Of a stretch of 64,000 nt of DNA, positions 1 to 12,529 are shown in pieces (within the stretch, counting starts at the first letter, position 1; the number at the start of each line of letters is the position of its first letter). The position numbers were made by a program, and so were the translations under genes. This DNA comes from Balanoglossus misakiensis (Eukaryota > Hemichordata). The notes beneath the pieces were generated by a model. That model saw only the letters and a program-made list of their open reading frames with translations. It had not been told where the DNA came from and made no database searches. Where the stretch lies: the NCBI GenBank assembly GCA_040954595.2, contig CM082585.2, positions 2,666,001 through 2,730,000 on the forward strand. Direction: 5' to 3'.

Positions 1-1253
1 ATGGACCGGCACAGGAGTTTGAGGATTGGCACCAGAAAGGAGGTCACTACCAGTGCATCTGTGGAATAGAGTCAAGAAGACATGATGATCTGTCTGCATG
101 TTACCATCTGAAATATCTGTCAATAGATGAGAAACGTAACTTGTTAATCAAGGGCAGCCCAGTATGGTCACGGCAAACTCCCCATCCATTTGCCAACTTA
201 ACAGTGGCCGACCTTAGGAGAGAGCTTGATGCTAGGGGTGAAGAAACCGAAGGATTAAAGAAGCCAGACTTACAATCTAAACTCTCTGAAATTTTACATG
301 GTATGCAGAGAGTACCAGCACTGCTCCATCTCACTCCAGAATATAATCTTGCTGAAATAAACTGCTCTGCATATGAAATTTTGCCATCAGAGCCACTCCA
401 TGACCTGAAGGGACACATCCACAATGTGTTAGAAGAAATTCCAGCACAAACCAAGGATAAAGAAGAAGCAGTAAAGTTACAGAACTTTATTCAGGCAACA
501 TATGGTGGTAAAGACGAAATTCGGGGATGCGATGCACGCAAAGCTATCCTTCTGGTGTCCCAGTATCTTCACGAGAACAACATAAATACTGAGCATGGTC
601 AGCTTATTGACACGCTTGCTGATATAAGCGAAACTGCTTATAACCATGACAATGACAGATGCCTACGACTGATTCTGCGATTGTATAACACTGTATTTTT
701 GCATGGAATATTGTGCAAAAGGGTATTTGAGAAGCCAAAGAAACTTACCAAACGAAAGATGTTCGGGCGGTATTTCCATAATATCACCGTCCATCTACCT
801 GATCAACTGAGATTGGTTTCTCTGAGGTCAACAAATGCTGAAAACCAGGAGCGAGTTTTCAATCGAATACGGAGAGTGACGAAAACAACTTCCTCCAAGC
901 GTCCAGGTGGTATCATAGGTAATGCCATGATACGTCTAGGTGCAGAAGAAGAGATGACAAAAGAAAGAGATCCATCACAAATTATAGAATCTGAAATTAG
1001 CAAAATTGGAAAGCAGCTCCCAAAACGTCAGAATACAGTAATCCCTGAGGACGAAATACTGCGACGACCAACACTACTGCAAAGCCACTATGAAAGGATT
1101 GCAGATTTCGTGCTGCCAGGAGAAGGTGCATTGTGGCAGAGACATGAGGAAGCAATAGAGTTTTTAACTCTGATACCCAGGATGATTTCAAGGTATCTGC
1201 AGTGCAATTTAGTCCCAAATATTTTAACTCACACTTTTATTTCTTTTCAATAA
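1..1253 (+). pseudogene. SAP-domain protein, 5' exon (decaying gene)
   Basis: The frame is open from the first base of the window, so the 5' end lies outside; no ATG decides a start. It begins with a Cys-rich stretch (HYQCICGIESRRHDD at about 45-85), followed by a SAP-like helix-turn-helix (ADLRRELDARGEETEG, positions about 203-250; DNA/RNA binding in known SAP proteins), then a conserved-looking body with EPLHDLKGHI and KRPGGIIGNAMIRL. The protein looks like multi-copy uncharacterised proteins of marine invertebrates that I suspect are transposon-linked; this is from memory. A donor (TCAAG|GTATCT) at about 1191 may end the exon before the stop at 1253. Later candidate exons carry a frame break and an in-frame stop, so the locus is probably non-functional. 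Function is unknown. Confidence 0.6.
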
Positions 1254-1589
1254 CAATTACTGTTGATTATATGCAGACATAATACAACAGATTGCATGGT
1301 GTTTTGGGACAGGAAAAACTAATCTAAAATATAGTATCAAAGCATCAAAAATTACATCTATACATGCCCTGTCTTTTTCATGGAACTTTTCTGTCAAGCA
1401 GGTTCTGTTATTTTTTGTGACGAGCAACCTCCATTTTTACAAATAATAGAACTATTCTCGGATATCCCACATTTTTTATGGCTTTCTAAAAAAGTCTCTT
1501 ACTCGCTGCCCTCAAACAAAAACTCAAGACATTTCTATTTCTCAAAGCCTACGAACACTGATGTTATACTTTCAGCGCCTTTGGAAATA

Positions 1590-1646
1590 ACATTGTTATT
1601 GATTCTGGCGCTTTAAAAATGTTTGTTTTGATTGATTGATTGATTG
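1590..1646 (+). mobile_element. Retroposon 3' tail, (TTGA)n type
   Basis: The motif TTCTGGCGCTTTAAAAATG is followed by TTGATTGATTGATTGATTG. The same GGCGC-TATAAA-(TTGA)n ending occurs at 38735-38783 and 58745-58800, so these are 3' ends of one LINE or SINE family. Confidence 0.55.
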
Positions 1647-1972
1647 CCCTTTTTCTTTTTGTGTTTGATACAAAACACCATTTATGTTAATGTACATGTG
1701 TATATGTAGTGAATGAACTTTCAACCACACACAAGTTCCACCATGCTTGTATATGAGAGTAAAAACTCGCCCAAAATGAATAAATGGTAGAGACCGATTG
1801 TTCATTTTGGCAAGGTTTTTCACTCTCGTGTCTACAAGCGGGATGGAAGGTGTGTGTGGTTGAATGTTCATTCAGTATATATCCACATGTACATTAACAT
1901 AAACAGTGTCTTGAATGAAACATAATATTAATGGGGAAAGGGCAGCGAGAGAGAGAGACTTTGTCCCTTTAA
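1647..1972. mobile_element. Foldback MITE, copy 1
   Basis: The two halves are inverted copies. A left arm (from CCCTTTTTC, through CATGTGTATATGTAGTGAATG and CCAAAATGAATAAATGG) is repeated in reverse complement on the right (AACAATCGGTCTC, then TCCATCCCGCTTGTAGAC), ending in a CT-rich edge next to GTCCCTTTAA. Related copies are at 15871-16076, about 31167-31290 and about 46725-46850. It has no coding capacity. Confidence 0.75.
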
Positions 1973-2694
1973 CAGCATGCAAATCCTTATTTATTTTGGA
2001 AAATTATATTGTAAAAATTGTCCAAGATTATAGTACTTACATTAGCCATTGGTGTTGTGTGTAAACTGTTATATAAAGAATGTTTGATCAATCTCCTTAC
2101 CTGTTTATTTCTATAGGAACCAGGACCTCATCTGCAGCGGTCATAATCTATGCAAAAGGTACAATGTGATATCAACAGGTGTTGGTAAGATTGTGTGGAC
2201 AGAGTAAGAAGTGAAGCAATTGCTTTACCAATCCACAAGATAAAGCTCTATGACAGCAATGATGAAAGAAGTGGTAGCCTCACTGTCACAGGCTTTCAAG
2301 ATGATAGCAGACGTAAGAGCATATTACATCACAGTCAAACCAAATAAGTGACTTCATCTGTATGCATATAATTTTGGGGGAAACATTACTTTCAAAAATA
2401 TGAATTTCTTTCACTTCAGCCTGTCAAAATTAATTGACCTATATATACCCAGCCATGTTCAACTTTCAATACCACATGAATTCAATGAAAGTATATCTAA
2501 TGGGCGAAATGTGTTGCTTCTCGCCTGATTTAGCAAAATGGAGTGACATAAATACTGGCTGGAACGGCTTAGTTAAATGAACTTTTGAAAGTATTTTTGA
2601 ATTATGATTAGTCTATCACAGTAATAAATTTTGAAATAACACTATATAATACAAGCACTACAAAAAAATGTCAATATTTTATACTACCTTATAG

Positions 2695-3055
2695 AATCCG
2701 AGGAAATTCCAGAGCATCCAATTGGTGTAGATGATGATGACCATGACTTGTTGATTAATCCTGGTTCCCATGAACACATCCTCTCAGTAGAAGATGATAT
2801 ACTTGCCCTGATATCACCATGGACATGAATGACATCGAGCCGACAAGTGTACCTGAAAGGAACATAACATTACATGGTAGCAATGCTGAGGAGACCCGTT
2901 GCAGTATACCAATAGAAGATACAAGACAGACACAGCATAGTACAGGGGAAGACATCAACATGACAGACTGTGATTTGGAAACAGAGCACACTGAGGAGAC
3001 AGTTGAAGCAGAAAGGATGGAAGTCAATGGTATGGAAAATTGCTGCACTCAAGAA
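2695..3055 (+). pseudogene. Acidic downstream exon candidate of the SAP gene
   Basis: An acceptor (CCTTATAG) precedes 2695 and a good donor (AAGAAG|GTAACT) follows about 3056. From 2697 one frame reads an acidic segment (SEEIPEHPIGVDDDDHD). It ends in a stop, and a second frame opening at ATG 2819 continues with another acidic, Thr/Glu-rich segment up to the donor. The two frames abut at about 2810, which is what a one-base deletion or two-base insertion inside one exon would give. Neighbours suggest it belongs to the same transcription unit as the SAP exon, but the splice link is inferred. Confidence 0.35.
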
Positions 3056-3546
3056 GGTAACTATTACTATAGTGAAGTTACCATGTATGGGATTGTTCAT
3101 TTCAAGGTTCCACTCATTCTTATTTCCTCCCCCCCCCATCCCCAAATAAATCTGCAAGCCCACATTCCAAACACATAATTATGTCACAGTGCAGGAGATA
3201 GTCATTTCAATTTTATTTTAGAAAGGAAAGATAAATGTGTGTGAGTGGGAAAAGATATGAAACATGACACACCCACATATATGTACATTTATAATATACC
3301 TCATGCTAATACTGTGCCGTGATTCGCCAGAATCCGTCACGTGATAGGAAAATAGAATCGACTATGAACCGCTAGGGAAATAGCAGAAAAAATATAAACC
3401 GGTCACGTGACCCGCGTGAGTGCGCAGACTCGGTCACGTCAATCAGCGTCGCGTCGTCTGACACAATGGCCACCACTGAAGATGTCGTCTGCCAGCCTCA
3501 AGAAAAAATTGCAAGATTTTCCCAGCTGTTAGCATGAGGTTTATTA

Positions 3547-3741
3547 TAAAACACCTATAGCCTGGCCTATATTCGGGCCATAGCAGCCGTTTTTACCCCC
3601 TCGTGACTGTGAGTTACCAGAATCAGATGCTATTTCCCGAGGCCTGCGGCCTCGGGAAATAGCATATGATTCTCGTAACTCACAGCCCCTCGGGTGTAAT
3701 AAACGGCCGCTATGGCCCTCATGGCCAGGCAATAGGTGTTC
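3547..3741. repeat. Long palindrome / foldback MITE
   Basis: The outer ends match in reverse complement (ACACCTATAGCCTGGCC versus GGCCAGGCAATAGGTGT). Both halves contain the GGGCCATAGC/GCTATGGCCC and GTGAGTTAC/GTAACTCAC pairs. The core at 3629-3664 is a perfect hairpin (GCTATTTCCCGAGGC, 5-base loop, inverse). This is a non-coding foldback element. Confidence 0.75.
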
Positions 3742-3864
3742 AATATTTCATGTTGACCTTGTGGAACCCCAGGTCAGTTTAAGTGGCACAAAAGGAAATC
3801 ACTTTAAGAAAAACTCATTATTATTGCTGTTAAACCTTAATGTTGTTTTCTTGTTTTCATTCAG

Positions 3865-4294
3865 GCAAGTCAAGTATCATAAGTTGCCAAATCAACAGCA
3901 AAGATAACAGCCACACATGAAGAGTCATCAATCTCAGAGTAAAGTTAGTGATACTTCTTCAACCACGATGGACAGTCTGATATTTGTCCTTGGAGAGACA
4001 AAAGAAGTCAAATAATTTGATAAATCACGAAATTCTTTGAAGGCCCTTCCCAATGATATGAAGTTAATAAATGAATATATAGAAGCTAAGGTGAAAGTAG
4101 GAACAAAGCTGATGAAATCATACAGAATAGCCAAGCTGTCAATCAAAGAGTGGGAACAAGAATATTGCATAAATCATGGGGGTTGTGCACCAAATTTGGA
4201 AGATTACAAGAGAAATAAACGTATATTGAAATTGTACAAACAAACAAAAATGGCAACACATTTTTTGAAACGCTGGAATATTGATTATAACTGA
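3865..4294 (+). pseudogene. 3' terminal exon candidate with in-frame stop
   Basis: An acceptor (TTCATTCAG) ends at 3864. From ATG 3917 a frame runs to 4294, interrupted only by TAA at 4013-4015. The downstream part (ORF from 4037) is basic and helical (LSIKEWEQEYCINHGG, then KLYKQTKMATHFLKRW) and looks like real protein, but I do not recognise the family. One nonsense codon inside an otherwise coherent frame supports a decayed terminal exon. It could instead be a short independent gene starting at an internal ATG (4070). Confidence 0.4.
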
Positions 4295-5600
4295 GAGGTG
4301 AAGTATTTCCAGCTGTATGTGCATGCAATTTGATTACTCAGTGTGGACATATTTTGTACACTACACGTACATTCAGAAATATGGAATATTTTTCTAATGA
4401 CATGGAGATTTTTGTGACTTCTGATGCAGAGTAAATATACAAGATATTGTTAACTTTGGTGAATTTAAGTTCATTTTGTTGTGGTTTAATTTACTGTAAA
4501 TAATTTATCCAAATGTTTGCATTGTATAATTTACTTCCAAATCAGATGTTCTTTCCTTGTCATTTGCTACCAAAATTTAGTACCAAATGCATGGCATTTG
4601 TATGTCTGTGTTCAGGCTGTGGTCACAACCAATCTTGTAACTGTGGCTGAGACTTTCAATTTTCTGCTTGATGTTGTCACAGACATTTTCTTAATATATC
4701 GTATACTAATGTTATATGTCAGTTTAATAAACAATAACTTTGTAGTTTTGAATTTTGATGGAAAGGCAATCATCTATATTTGTCACTCATAAAAATGCAC
4801 ATTTCTTGACAATGTTGTTGAACCACTTCTCCCAAAATAATGGGACCCTTTGGTTTCAACCCCCAACCTGGCAATGTTCAAATCTCACATTGTAAACACC
4901 ACCTGCACCTGCACTTTATTAATACAAGGAGACTGGAAACAGTGTGCTACACAATAAATTGAGACAAAGGAGTGTTACAAGACTTAACAAACAAGTAATT
5001 AACATATGGCCTAGTTGCACAGGAAAATGTTACAAACAAGTTTTTCCCGCCCAAGTCAGACTGTGCGTGGCGTGGGTCCATAGCTGCAGCTGAGGTGTTT
5101 TCTGGCTAATTGTACTTTTCCTTTTTACGGACTCTTTTTCCGTGTCGATCAGAAAATTGCCCGCAAAATGTCAGACAAAAATTGCCAGAAAACACCACAG
5201 CTATGACCCAGAATGAGATTATACTTAGGCCGTCCTCTGCATGCCATACTATCGATCGCACGTACCGAACGAAACTCGCATCACATGCAATCCGAAAATA
5301 GCTGATAAGAACTTACCTTCATTGTACAGTTTACCGTAAAAAGCAGTCTTACACCGACGATTACGTTGGCAGGAAATGAAGGCATCGACTAAAACAACAT
5401 GAATCGGATGTACCGCGTACCGCCCACACGATGCACATGTCTGTCGCGATACCATAGACTATTTTACTTCTGTCCATTCGCTCGCAAACGTCGTTTTCTG
5501 AATGTGTTATGAGCTTTGGGCACATTTAAGGACCGAAACGGGGAGATTTTTGACATTTTTTTGCCGAATTTTCGTCAAAACCTCGCCGTTTCGGTCCACG
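4295..5600. other. Non-coding interval
   Basis: AT-rich sequence with no credible coding frame. A short inverted pair lies at about 5090-5205 (GAGGTGTTTTCTGGC versus GCCAGAAAACACC). Nothing else is recognised. Confidence 0.5.
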
Positions 5601-5613
5601 CCCGCCCACACAT

Positions 5614-6340
5614 CATGGAGGTACTAGAGAGAAGGAGCGAGGACGCTATTGTTTCCTATAAACCCCATGTGCGTCTTAATCTGTTTGCAGATATCATTAG
5701 GATCTCATCCTTTCATCACCTGATAGGCGTTCATAAAAGCTGTGCGCTTGCGTAGATAAACAAATTATAGCTGGCGGCGTGTCTCCATGATTTACATTTA
5801 GCATATTCAACCAGATCAAACTGCTGTGCCAAAAGTCTCTGCACTAGCAATTACAATGGTGACTATCGGGCATCCCACACCATCCCACGCGAACAAAAAT
5901 ACTTGCATCGGGAAGATTGGTTTTCAAAGAAAACCTAAGAACTTATTGTTTTTTGCGGAAGTTTGCGAAAAACTCAAAATATACATTTCAAAATCATGCT
6001 TTTTGGTTGTACAAAGAAGAAAAATAACGCCACAAGTCTTCCAAGACGTCCGCCTGACACGTTTCCGGTAGTGGTGATGCGTAAACTTCACCCCTAGATG
6101 TAAATAAAAGTCACCACGCATATGTAGTACGCGATGTGCGCCTAGTGTTTTTAATATCATAGAAATATTACCCCGTAGATCTTGCAAACCTAACTGTAAA
6201 ATCGGCGGTAACGCACAGTGGGTTCAAAGGACGCTTTCAACACAAAAACACAAAGACTTAAGAAGCTTATCACACTTCAGAAGAAAGGGAGTTAATCCGC
6301 TTAAAATCCGTCCTCGCTCCTTCTCTCTAGTACCTCCATG
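5614..6340. mobile_element. Non-autonomous DNA transposon with 31-bp TIRs
   Basis: A perfect 31-bp terminal inverted repeat starts CATGGAGGTACTAGAG at 5614-5644 and ends, inverted, at 6310-6340. The element is flanked on both sides by CACACAT (5607-5613 and 6341-6347), a 7-bp target-site duplication. The 727-bp interior has only short frames and no transposase. TIR length, the CA...TG ends and a 7-8-bp duplication recall the P superfamily, but that assignment is inference. Confidence 0.8.
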
Positions 6341-6594
6341 CACACATGAAACCACGCAACCACGAGGCTGAAGCCTTGGAAACCACCTATGCTCGGCAAT
6401 GCGTGTGTGCTCATGAATATGTAATATCTAATTCGCATATTCATGAAAAAGTAACCAAAAAACAGGAAAACATTTTTAAAATACCAACAAAAAATTAAAA
6501 AAACTAAACATTTGCAGTTTTTCTTTATTTACAATTTGATATATTTTTAGATTTTCAGTCAACATTTTTTTAATTTTTCGAGTTTTTTTTAAAC

Positions 6595-9500
6595 ATGCCG
6601 GGTTCAGAGATTTGTCCTTCCATGACTAGGGAAGCAATCAGGGATCGTCACATACGTCGGGTGCGGGATAACACTGTCCGCGGAAATGTTGATTTTGTTG
6701 CCCCAACTACTGAAGATAAGACAGCAATTCAACGTAAAATTTCAAAGCTTCGAACTCTGATGAAGGAGGGTAGGGCAACAAATTTTGACGTGTTATCAAC
6801 GGTACTTGATTTCTTCCTGACGAGTCACGAAACGAACGGCGATGGTGGTATGCGTGACGAACCAGAAGAAGGTGCTTTCCACAAACCCGTGTACCAGAGG
6901 TGTCCAATAGAACGGACTGATGACCAGATGTATTTGACAACGACCCTCTCTGTCCAGAACCTCGTAAAAACTGTCGAATCACACTCCGGAGCATGTCGAG
7001 GAACTCTTGCCTCAAAGCGCACGACTATGATGGGCCACCCGGGGAGGGTCAGTTTCAAGTGCGAGGAAGGTCATGGATTCAATTGGAATTCTTCGCTGTA
7101 TTTACCGAACGGGAGACTACTCGTCAACTACAGGTAAGTGTAAATACAGTGACATTGTACGATACGGACTTATATTGTTTTTTCATCTTTTATTTACCCA
7201 GAATACGTCAATGTAATATGCTCTCGCGTCGTAACTTTGAAATGCTATGAACATTATCCAACAGATTGTTACACGGGTTGTTGTCAGCTGGCGTACGGAC
7301 GCGGACTTATGACACTGTAACCAGCGGTGCAAATATGGGGTCGTTGAAGGACAAGTATAGAACGAAATGTAAGCTTACACTTTTTTTATAGCTGAAACTA
7401 TCTAGTTTTATATTTATTTGTGATCAGTCCTACTTTTAGTGTGGTCAACTTACATTGATTCTCAGACTGTTTCAATATATTGTATGACCATGGAGTTACA
7501 GACATGACTGCAGCATATAAAGACATGTCAAGACAATTTTTTTTCCCAAATGTATTAACTGTCGACCATCATCACAGTCACCCCATGACTGTGCTGGCAT
7601 ATAAAGTAGGCAAATCATCACTAATATTTCTCGTCTGTCTGTTTTTTTTTATTCAGTTTTTGAGAAGTACCGACAAACTATCCACAATGAAGCGGTCAAA
7701 TCCATGGATGATGCATTAAACGAGGTATGACATTTCACCACCCAAAAACAACTAAATAAATGTTATTTGATATTTTTATCATGCCACATTTTATCCGCGT
7801 GTTCATATAGGCCTAATACATTTTGTTTTTGAATCCAATTTCAGGAAATCGCATCGGAAGACCGCACCATTAAGCTGGGGATTGAAAATATGAGCGATGC
7901 ACGACACGGTACACGAAAGAATGCACAAAACTCTGACATAGTTGTACTTGGTGACATGTATGTAACAACTTTTCATCTCTATGGCAATGATGGTTATATG
8001 TATGGTAATGTGTTACCCTTACACGCACTCAATCGCATCGCTATTTCTGTTGACAGTGAGTATTGTGTTTGGCATCAACACTACTTCTCCGAACTGACAT
8101 GCCACATGCTTTGACGTATACTGTTATTGTAATATATGGCAATTTTGGATTAAATTCGACTAACTTTATTTGTAACTATTTGTCTTTGTTTTAGAACCCA
8201 TAAGTGCATCCATAAGAAGTTGGTCAGGAAGCACGATGACCCGTGTTCCCAAAGACACGAGATGGTTGGGATCAGGCGATTTTATAATTGGGCTGATGAA
8301 AAAGGTAAAACATAGTATTAACACGGTGCTTTCCCATCGGTATCAGTAAAATCCTTGCTAAATGTTTTTACAAAACTTTAGGCATGTACATGGACCACAT
8401 ATAAAACGATAATTATAATTCTATGCAAGAAAATATGTCACACTGACAACCGGCTATTGCAAATGATTACATTTACAGGGGTTCCAATTTTAGTTCATGG
8501 CCACGACAACAACGCGTCTGTAAACAAATTCCTGCGAGAGGAAAGGCCAGATACAATCAGCAGCAACGACACATGGCATGGTAAGGCTTCATTCTTACTT
8601 GACAGGGGAAGGTTTAGCAGCAAAAACACTCCAATTTAGTACATGTACATAAGGACGTCACATACATTTTTAGCTGACGAATTTTGATCATCTGTAAACT
8701 TATAATTTGAAAGTGAATATGTGTATTCAGGTTTGTTTTCAAGGCAGAGTTGCATCAATCCAGGCACCATTAATTGATTCTGTTTCATCGTGTACACGTG
8801 GGCGAGGCGCTGTAACATCAATGCTTGTTTTTATTTTACAGTTACCAAGGCAATAGGCCGAGAGATGAAACGAGTAACCACGGGGACACAACGAAACATG
8901 AACGTAACCTGGCACCCTGAACTTGCAGATAGAGGTAAAATCACACACATTTTATGTTTTCTCAATCGCAGTTAAGTTTTCACTTTTGGTCAGGTATCTG
9001 TGGTTACGAGTTTCTGTTTCATGTTCAGTTTTATGCGTTGAATATTTTTTTTCTCTTATGCAGCTTTGAAAATGGAGATATTAAACGTAAAGCCATTTCG
9101 TTTGTGATAACAATTATTACAAATTCAAATATGTGTTCACCTCTCCACAGGGGACAATGTAAAGACACATTGCTACTGGGCCATGACACGGGCAAAACAA
9201 CACCTTCTGGACAATGGCAACACAACCCGGGCACGAACCGAAGCAGCGGCGCTAATCCGAAAAAAATTAGACAATATTGTCGCTCATTATCAGGTAATTA
9301 CCTTTGAATGAAACAAAATTAACTTTTTTGATTAAATAAAATAGTTGAAAATGTAACCATCGCCATCACACATTCTTTTAAAGTTATCTGTGGATGCCAA
9401 CATCAGGACAAAACCGTGACTGTGCTTCTTAATTTCCATCAAATAGACGGTACATGTTATCTTTTCGATCTGTAGGATAATCACGCTGGGTGTGACCCAA

Positions 9501-10345
9501 AATCGAGGTGTCGGAATAGCGCGAATTACGAAGCATCGTTCCGCCCAATCAGGCAATCGAAAGCAGCTGACCTCCTGAGGCATGATGTTAGAAAGACGCA
9601 GCTGTACAAGAAGCCAGATAATTATGTTGATGTGAGTTTTTTAAGTATTACATAGCATGAGGTAAATGAAGGTGTGCTTAGCTATGTGTATTGAATGACA
9701 ATGTTTAGCTTGAAACACGATTTCAGAATACAGGTACATGTAGTTACAATGTGAAGTGTTTGAACACCACCATGCAGCAGATAGAGCATAGCAGTATTTC
9801 TCTCAGGCTTTCTTGTACCGAGATTATGCTGTAGTTTTTGTCAGCTATATGCAGACACGATTATGGAAAACCAAAGTCTCTACTCTTTGTAAAGATTTTA
9901 TTTTATTTTCCATTCTAGTGTAAAGACACACACTATGTTGAGAGCTTCAACAATGTTGCGCATCCCATTAAAAAACTCCTATAAATTTAGGAGTGATCTC
10001 ACCTGTCTGGACTGGGTAAGTTTTATTTTATTTCCGAGTGTGTTCATGTGTTCCCCATGATAATTTACAATGTTTCTGTGCAAGCTTATCACTGACAAAA
10101 CAATAAAATATGACGCAGAAGCGAAAGTGGTGTTAGTTTCGCAGTTTATTGAAACTGTTACTTGAACACTGTCTAATTTCCAGAATGAGAATGTAGACCG
10201 GCCGTCAACCAATACCAGGAGGAGTCGGCGAGGAAGGCAGTACTGGAGGAGGTCTGAGCGCAGGGAATTGACGGAAAAAACAAGTCGTTGGAGGACCAAT
10301 GTGTGGAGGCGTTTTGTCGAAGAAGTTTTTAGTGCCTCTCTGTAG
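6595..10345 (+). CDS. Transposase-like (DDE-type) multi-exon gene with one frameshift
   Basis: Eleven exons join in phase: 6595-7133, 7265-7368, 7657-7724, 7845-7957, 8195-8304, 8479-8580, 8842-8934, 9151-9293, 9476-9631, 9919-10015 and 10184-10345, about 561 residues. All introns are GT-AG. Exon 1 starts at ATG 6595 and ends in a Cys/His motif (KCEEGHGFNWNSS). Later exons carry VVLGDITHK, HGHDNNASVNKF, NDTWHVTKAIGREMK, VKTHCYWAMT, HYVESFNNV and CLDWNENVDRP, then a basic tail. These motifs match a family of transposase-derived proteins common in molluscs, fish and cnidarians; likely acidic residues are the Asp of GD, the Asp of HDNN and the Glu of VESF. The penultimate exon is 97 bp where a multiple of 3 is required, giving TAA at 9982-9984; the conserved frame resumes at 9980. 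It is either a recently dead gene or an assembly indel. AATAAA follows at about 10516. Confidence 0.75.
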
Positions 10346-12500
10346 AAACCCAGAGACGTATGCTCTAGTGCATACACATACCAAACGGCCCTTATCAGGG
10401 CCACCACATCCTTCAAAAAGAGAACTACCGTAATCACCAAAACACTTCGTAATAAAAAAATAAAAAGAAATGCACAAATCATTACACAGGCACACATACT
10501 CACATATAAAAGTGAATAAAGACGTACACTACACACCCGAGGATATGACTTTGATGTTATTTTAATGTACCATTCATTTTTGTCAAAAACAATCACCACT
10601 CAAAGAAAACTGCCAAAAATAAAGATGTATCGCATTATAATATGTACAATAATGTCGTCTCTTAAAAAAACCTTAAACGGACTCTTGACTTCAGTGATGC
10701 CCGGATTTGATGAAATATCGAAACGTACGGAAACGCAGAAAGTCAGTCAAAGAATTGTTTTACTATCAATCACGTGATCTGGCCATGTGACCCACGGCGT
10801 TGTCATTTCCAAGTGACGGGCAAGCAATATTTCGCCATTCAGTAAAAGATTTTTCCGAGTATGTTTTTATTTTAAAAACCGCCAGACACGTACCATGTAT
10901 CAGGTATAATGCCTCCACGCTATTGAAGTTGCCCGTCATCTGGATATTTGAATGCTAACGTAACTGTGCCTGAGCGTGCGTGCTGCTGTACACGGGCGTG
11001 ACAGCTTCACGAGTGCATATAGCCGCGCCTATAGGCCCATGTCGCAATAGCAATAGATAGGACTTTCTACCTGCAAATCATGACGCACCAAGTATCAAGA
11101 CATGCTGCCAATCATTTATAGTTTTGGTAATTCGACTTGTATTCCTTTCATGTGGAATTTTCGACAAGCATCTGAGCTCCCTTCAAAAATTACCGACGCC
11201 ACGATCGCGATTGTCAGCTATTAAAACAATGCGGACATTTTCGCATCGTTCATTTCCGGGGATCAGTCTAGCTTGAACTGGGTTTGTATCGATGTCGATC
11301 TGTAAACTTGATGATCGCGAATTCATACATTTCAACGCCTATTTTGAGTAGCGATCCGCTCTCAAGTTGATAGGAAAATTATAGACAGGCCTGTGCCGAG
11401 CCGCCCCAGCCGTGCGCAAGTGGATTGACCAACGCGTGATACGGTAGCCGGTCATGCATGCAGGATGACTGTTTTGCATGCTGCCGGCTGCGCCTCCAAT
11501 CACAATTGCTTGGGAGAATTGAGCGTCGAAGTGGTTAGAGCGATCGGCCTCTTGCTTTCCAGTTGACCGTAAACAGTCTATACTGTACTCGTGTGCAGCT
11601 AGACCATGGCACGTTATCGTTATCTGTAATACCTAGCACCCTTTAGAGGATTAGCTATGGTGGTAAACTGTTGTGATTGGAGTGTGTTTTTAACGTACTG
11701 TAAGTTAAACATCGCAACTAGCCTAATGTTTGACTAGGAGGAGCACCTACTAATGCGAAAACCAGGGATTGAAAATTGCCCCTTTAAACATCGACAGACA
11801 AATGACACATTTTTTCCCCTTTATTTTGTAGAACAGAAGTAAAATGTTCTTGGAGAAGCAAATTTAAATTGTTTTGTGTTCTTTTCACAATTTTAGAAAA
11901 ATGAAATATGACGACAAGTTGACTGTAGAAACGGAAGGTTTGGGGTACTTTAGGCACATCACAGATAAATAAACACGAAACGCATTAATTTTTCAGCTGG
12001 AAAACTAAAGCCCTAGGCCTGCCCATCAGTTTCCTCCCATAGACAACCTTCACAATGGGACACCATCCCTGGTTCTTTCAGGAATCTCCCTGGGTTACCT
12101 CCAGGGGACGTATAGAATGCATTAGTGACAATTAAAACGCCATCGACTTTATCCTGTATTATTTTGTAATATTTTCACAGAATCTGAGATTGAAAATTAA
12201 GTATTCCAACCATCAGCAAGAATTTACTTTCAAAAAATCTAACCGTTGAGAGCTATTTATAGAATAGAGTAATTTTGACATTAAGGCCGAACCCTGTTGT
12301 TAAGTATTAAGATTTAATTTTAATTTTTCGATTAGTGATCTATTTCTTATGCATGAATGAAAAAAATAATTGACAGATCTCAGTCTTACAGATGTTTATT
12401 CTATCACCATGGTAACAACTTCTTATCGGTATATAGAGGGTTGTTTGTCTCGTATCGCGCTACTGATATTGAAAAGTAACCTTCCTAATTTCAACAAGCT
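10346..12500. other. Non-coding interval
   Basis: Downstream of the transposase-like gene, including its likely poly(A) signal at about 10516. The rest (10.6-12.5 kb) is moderately GC-rich in places, with CpGs, but I see no coding frame, TIR or repeat. Confidence 0.45.
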
Positions 12501-12529
12501 GTAAATTTTATAGACGTTTAACTCGTGCT

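Noticed and set aside
7470-7610. Additional exon in the transposase-like gene
   Set aside because: It has an acceptor-like CTCAG, but exons 7265-7368 and 7657-7724 already join in phase and restore the family pattern.
9979-10599. 206-residue minus-strand ORF
   Set aside because: It is antisense to the last exons of the transposase-like gene, is low-complexity hydrophobic, and has no motif.
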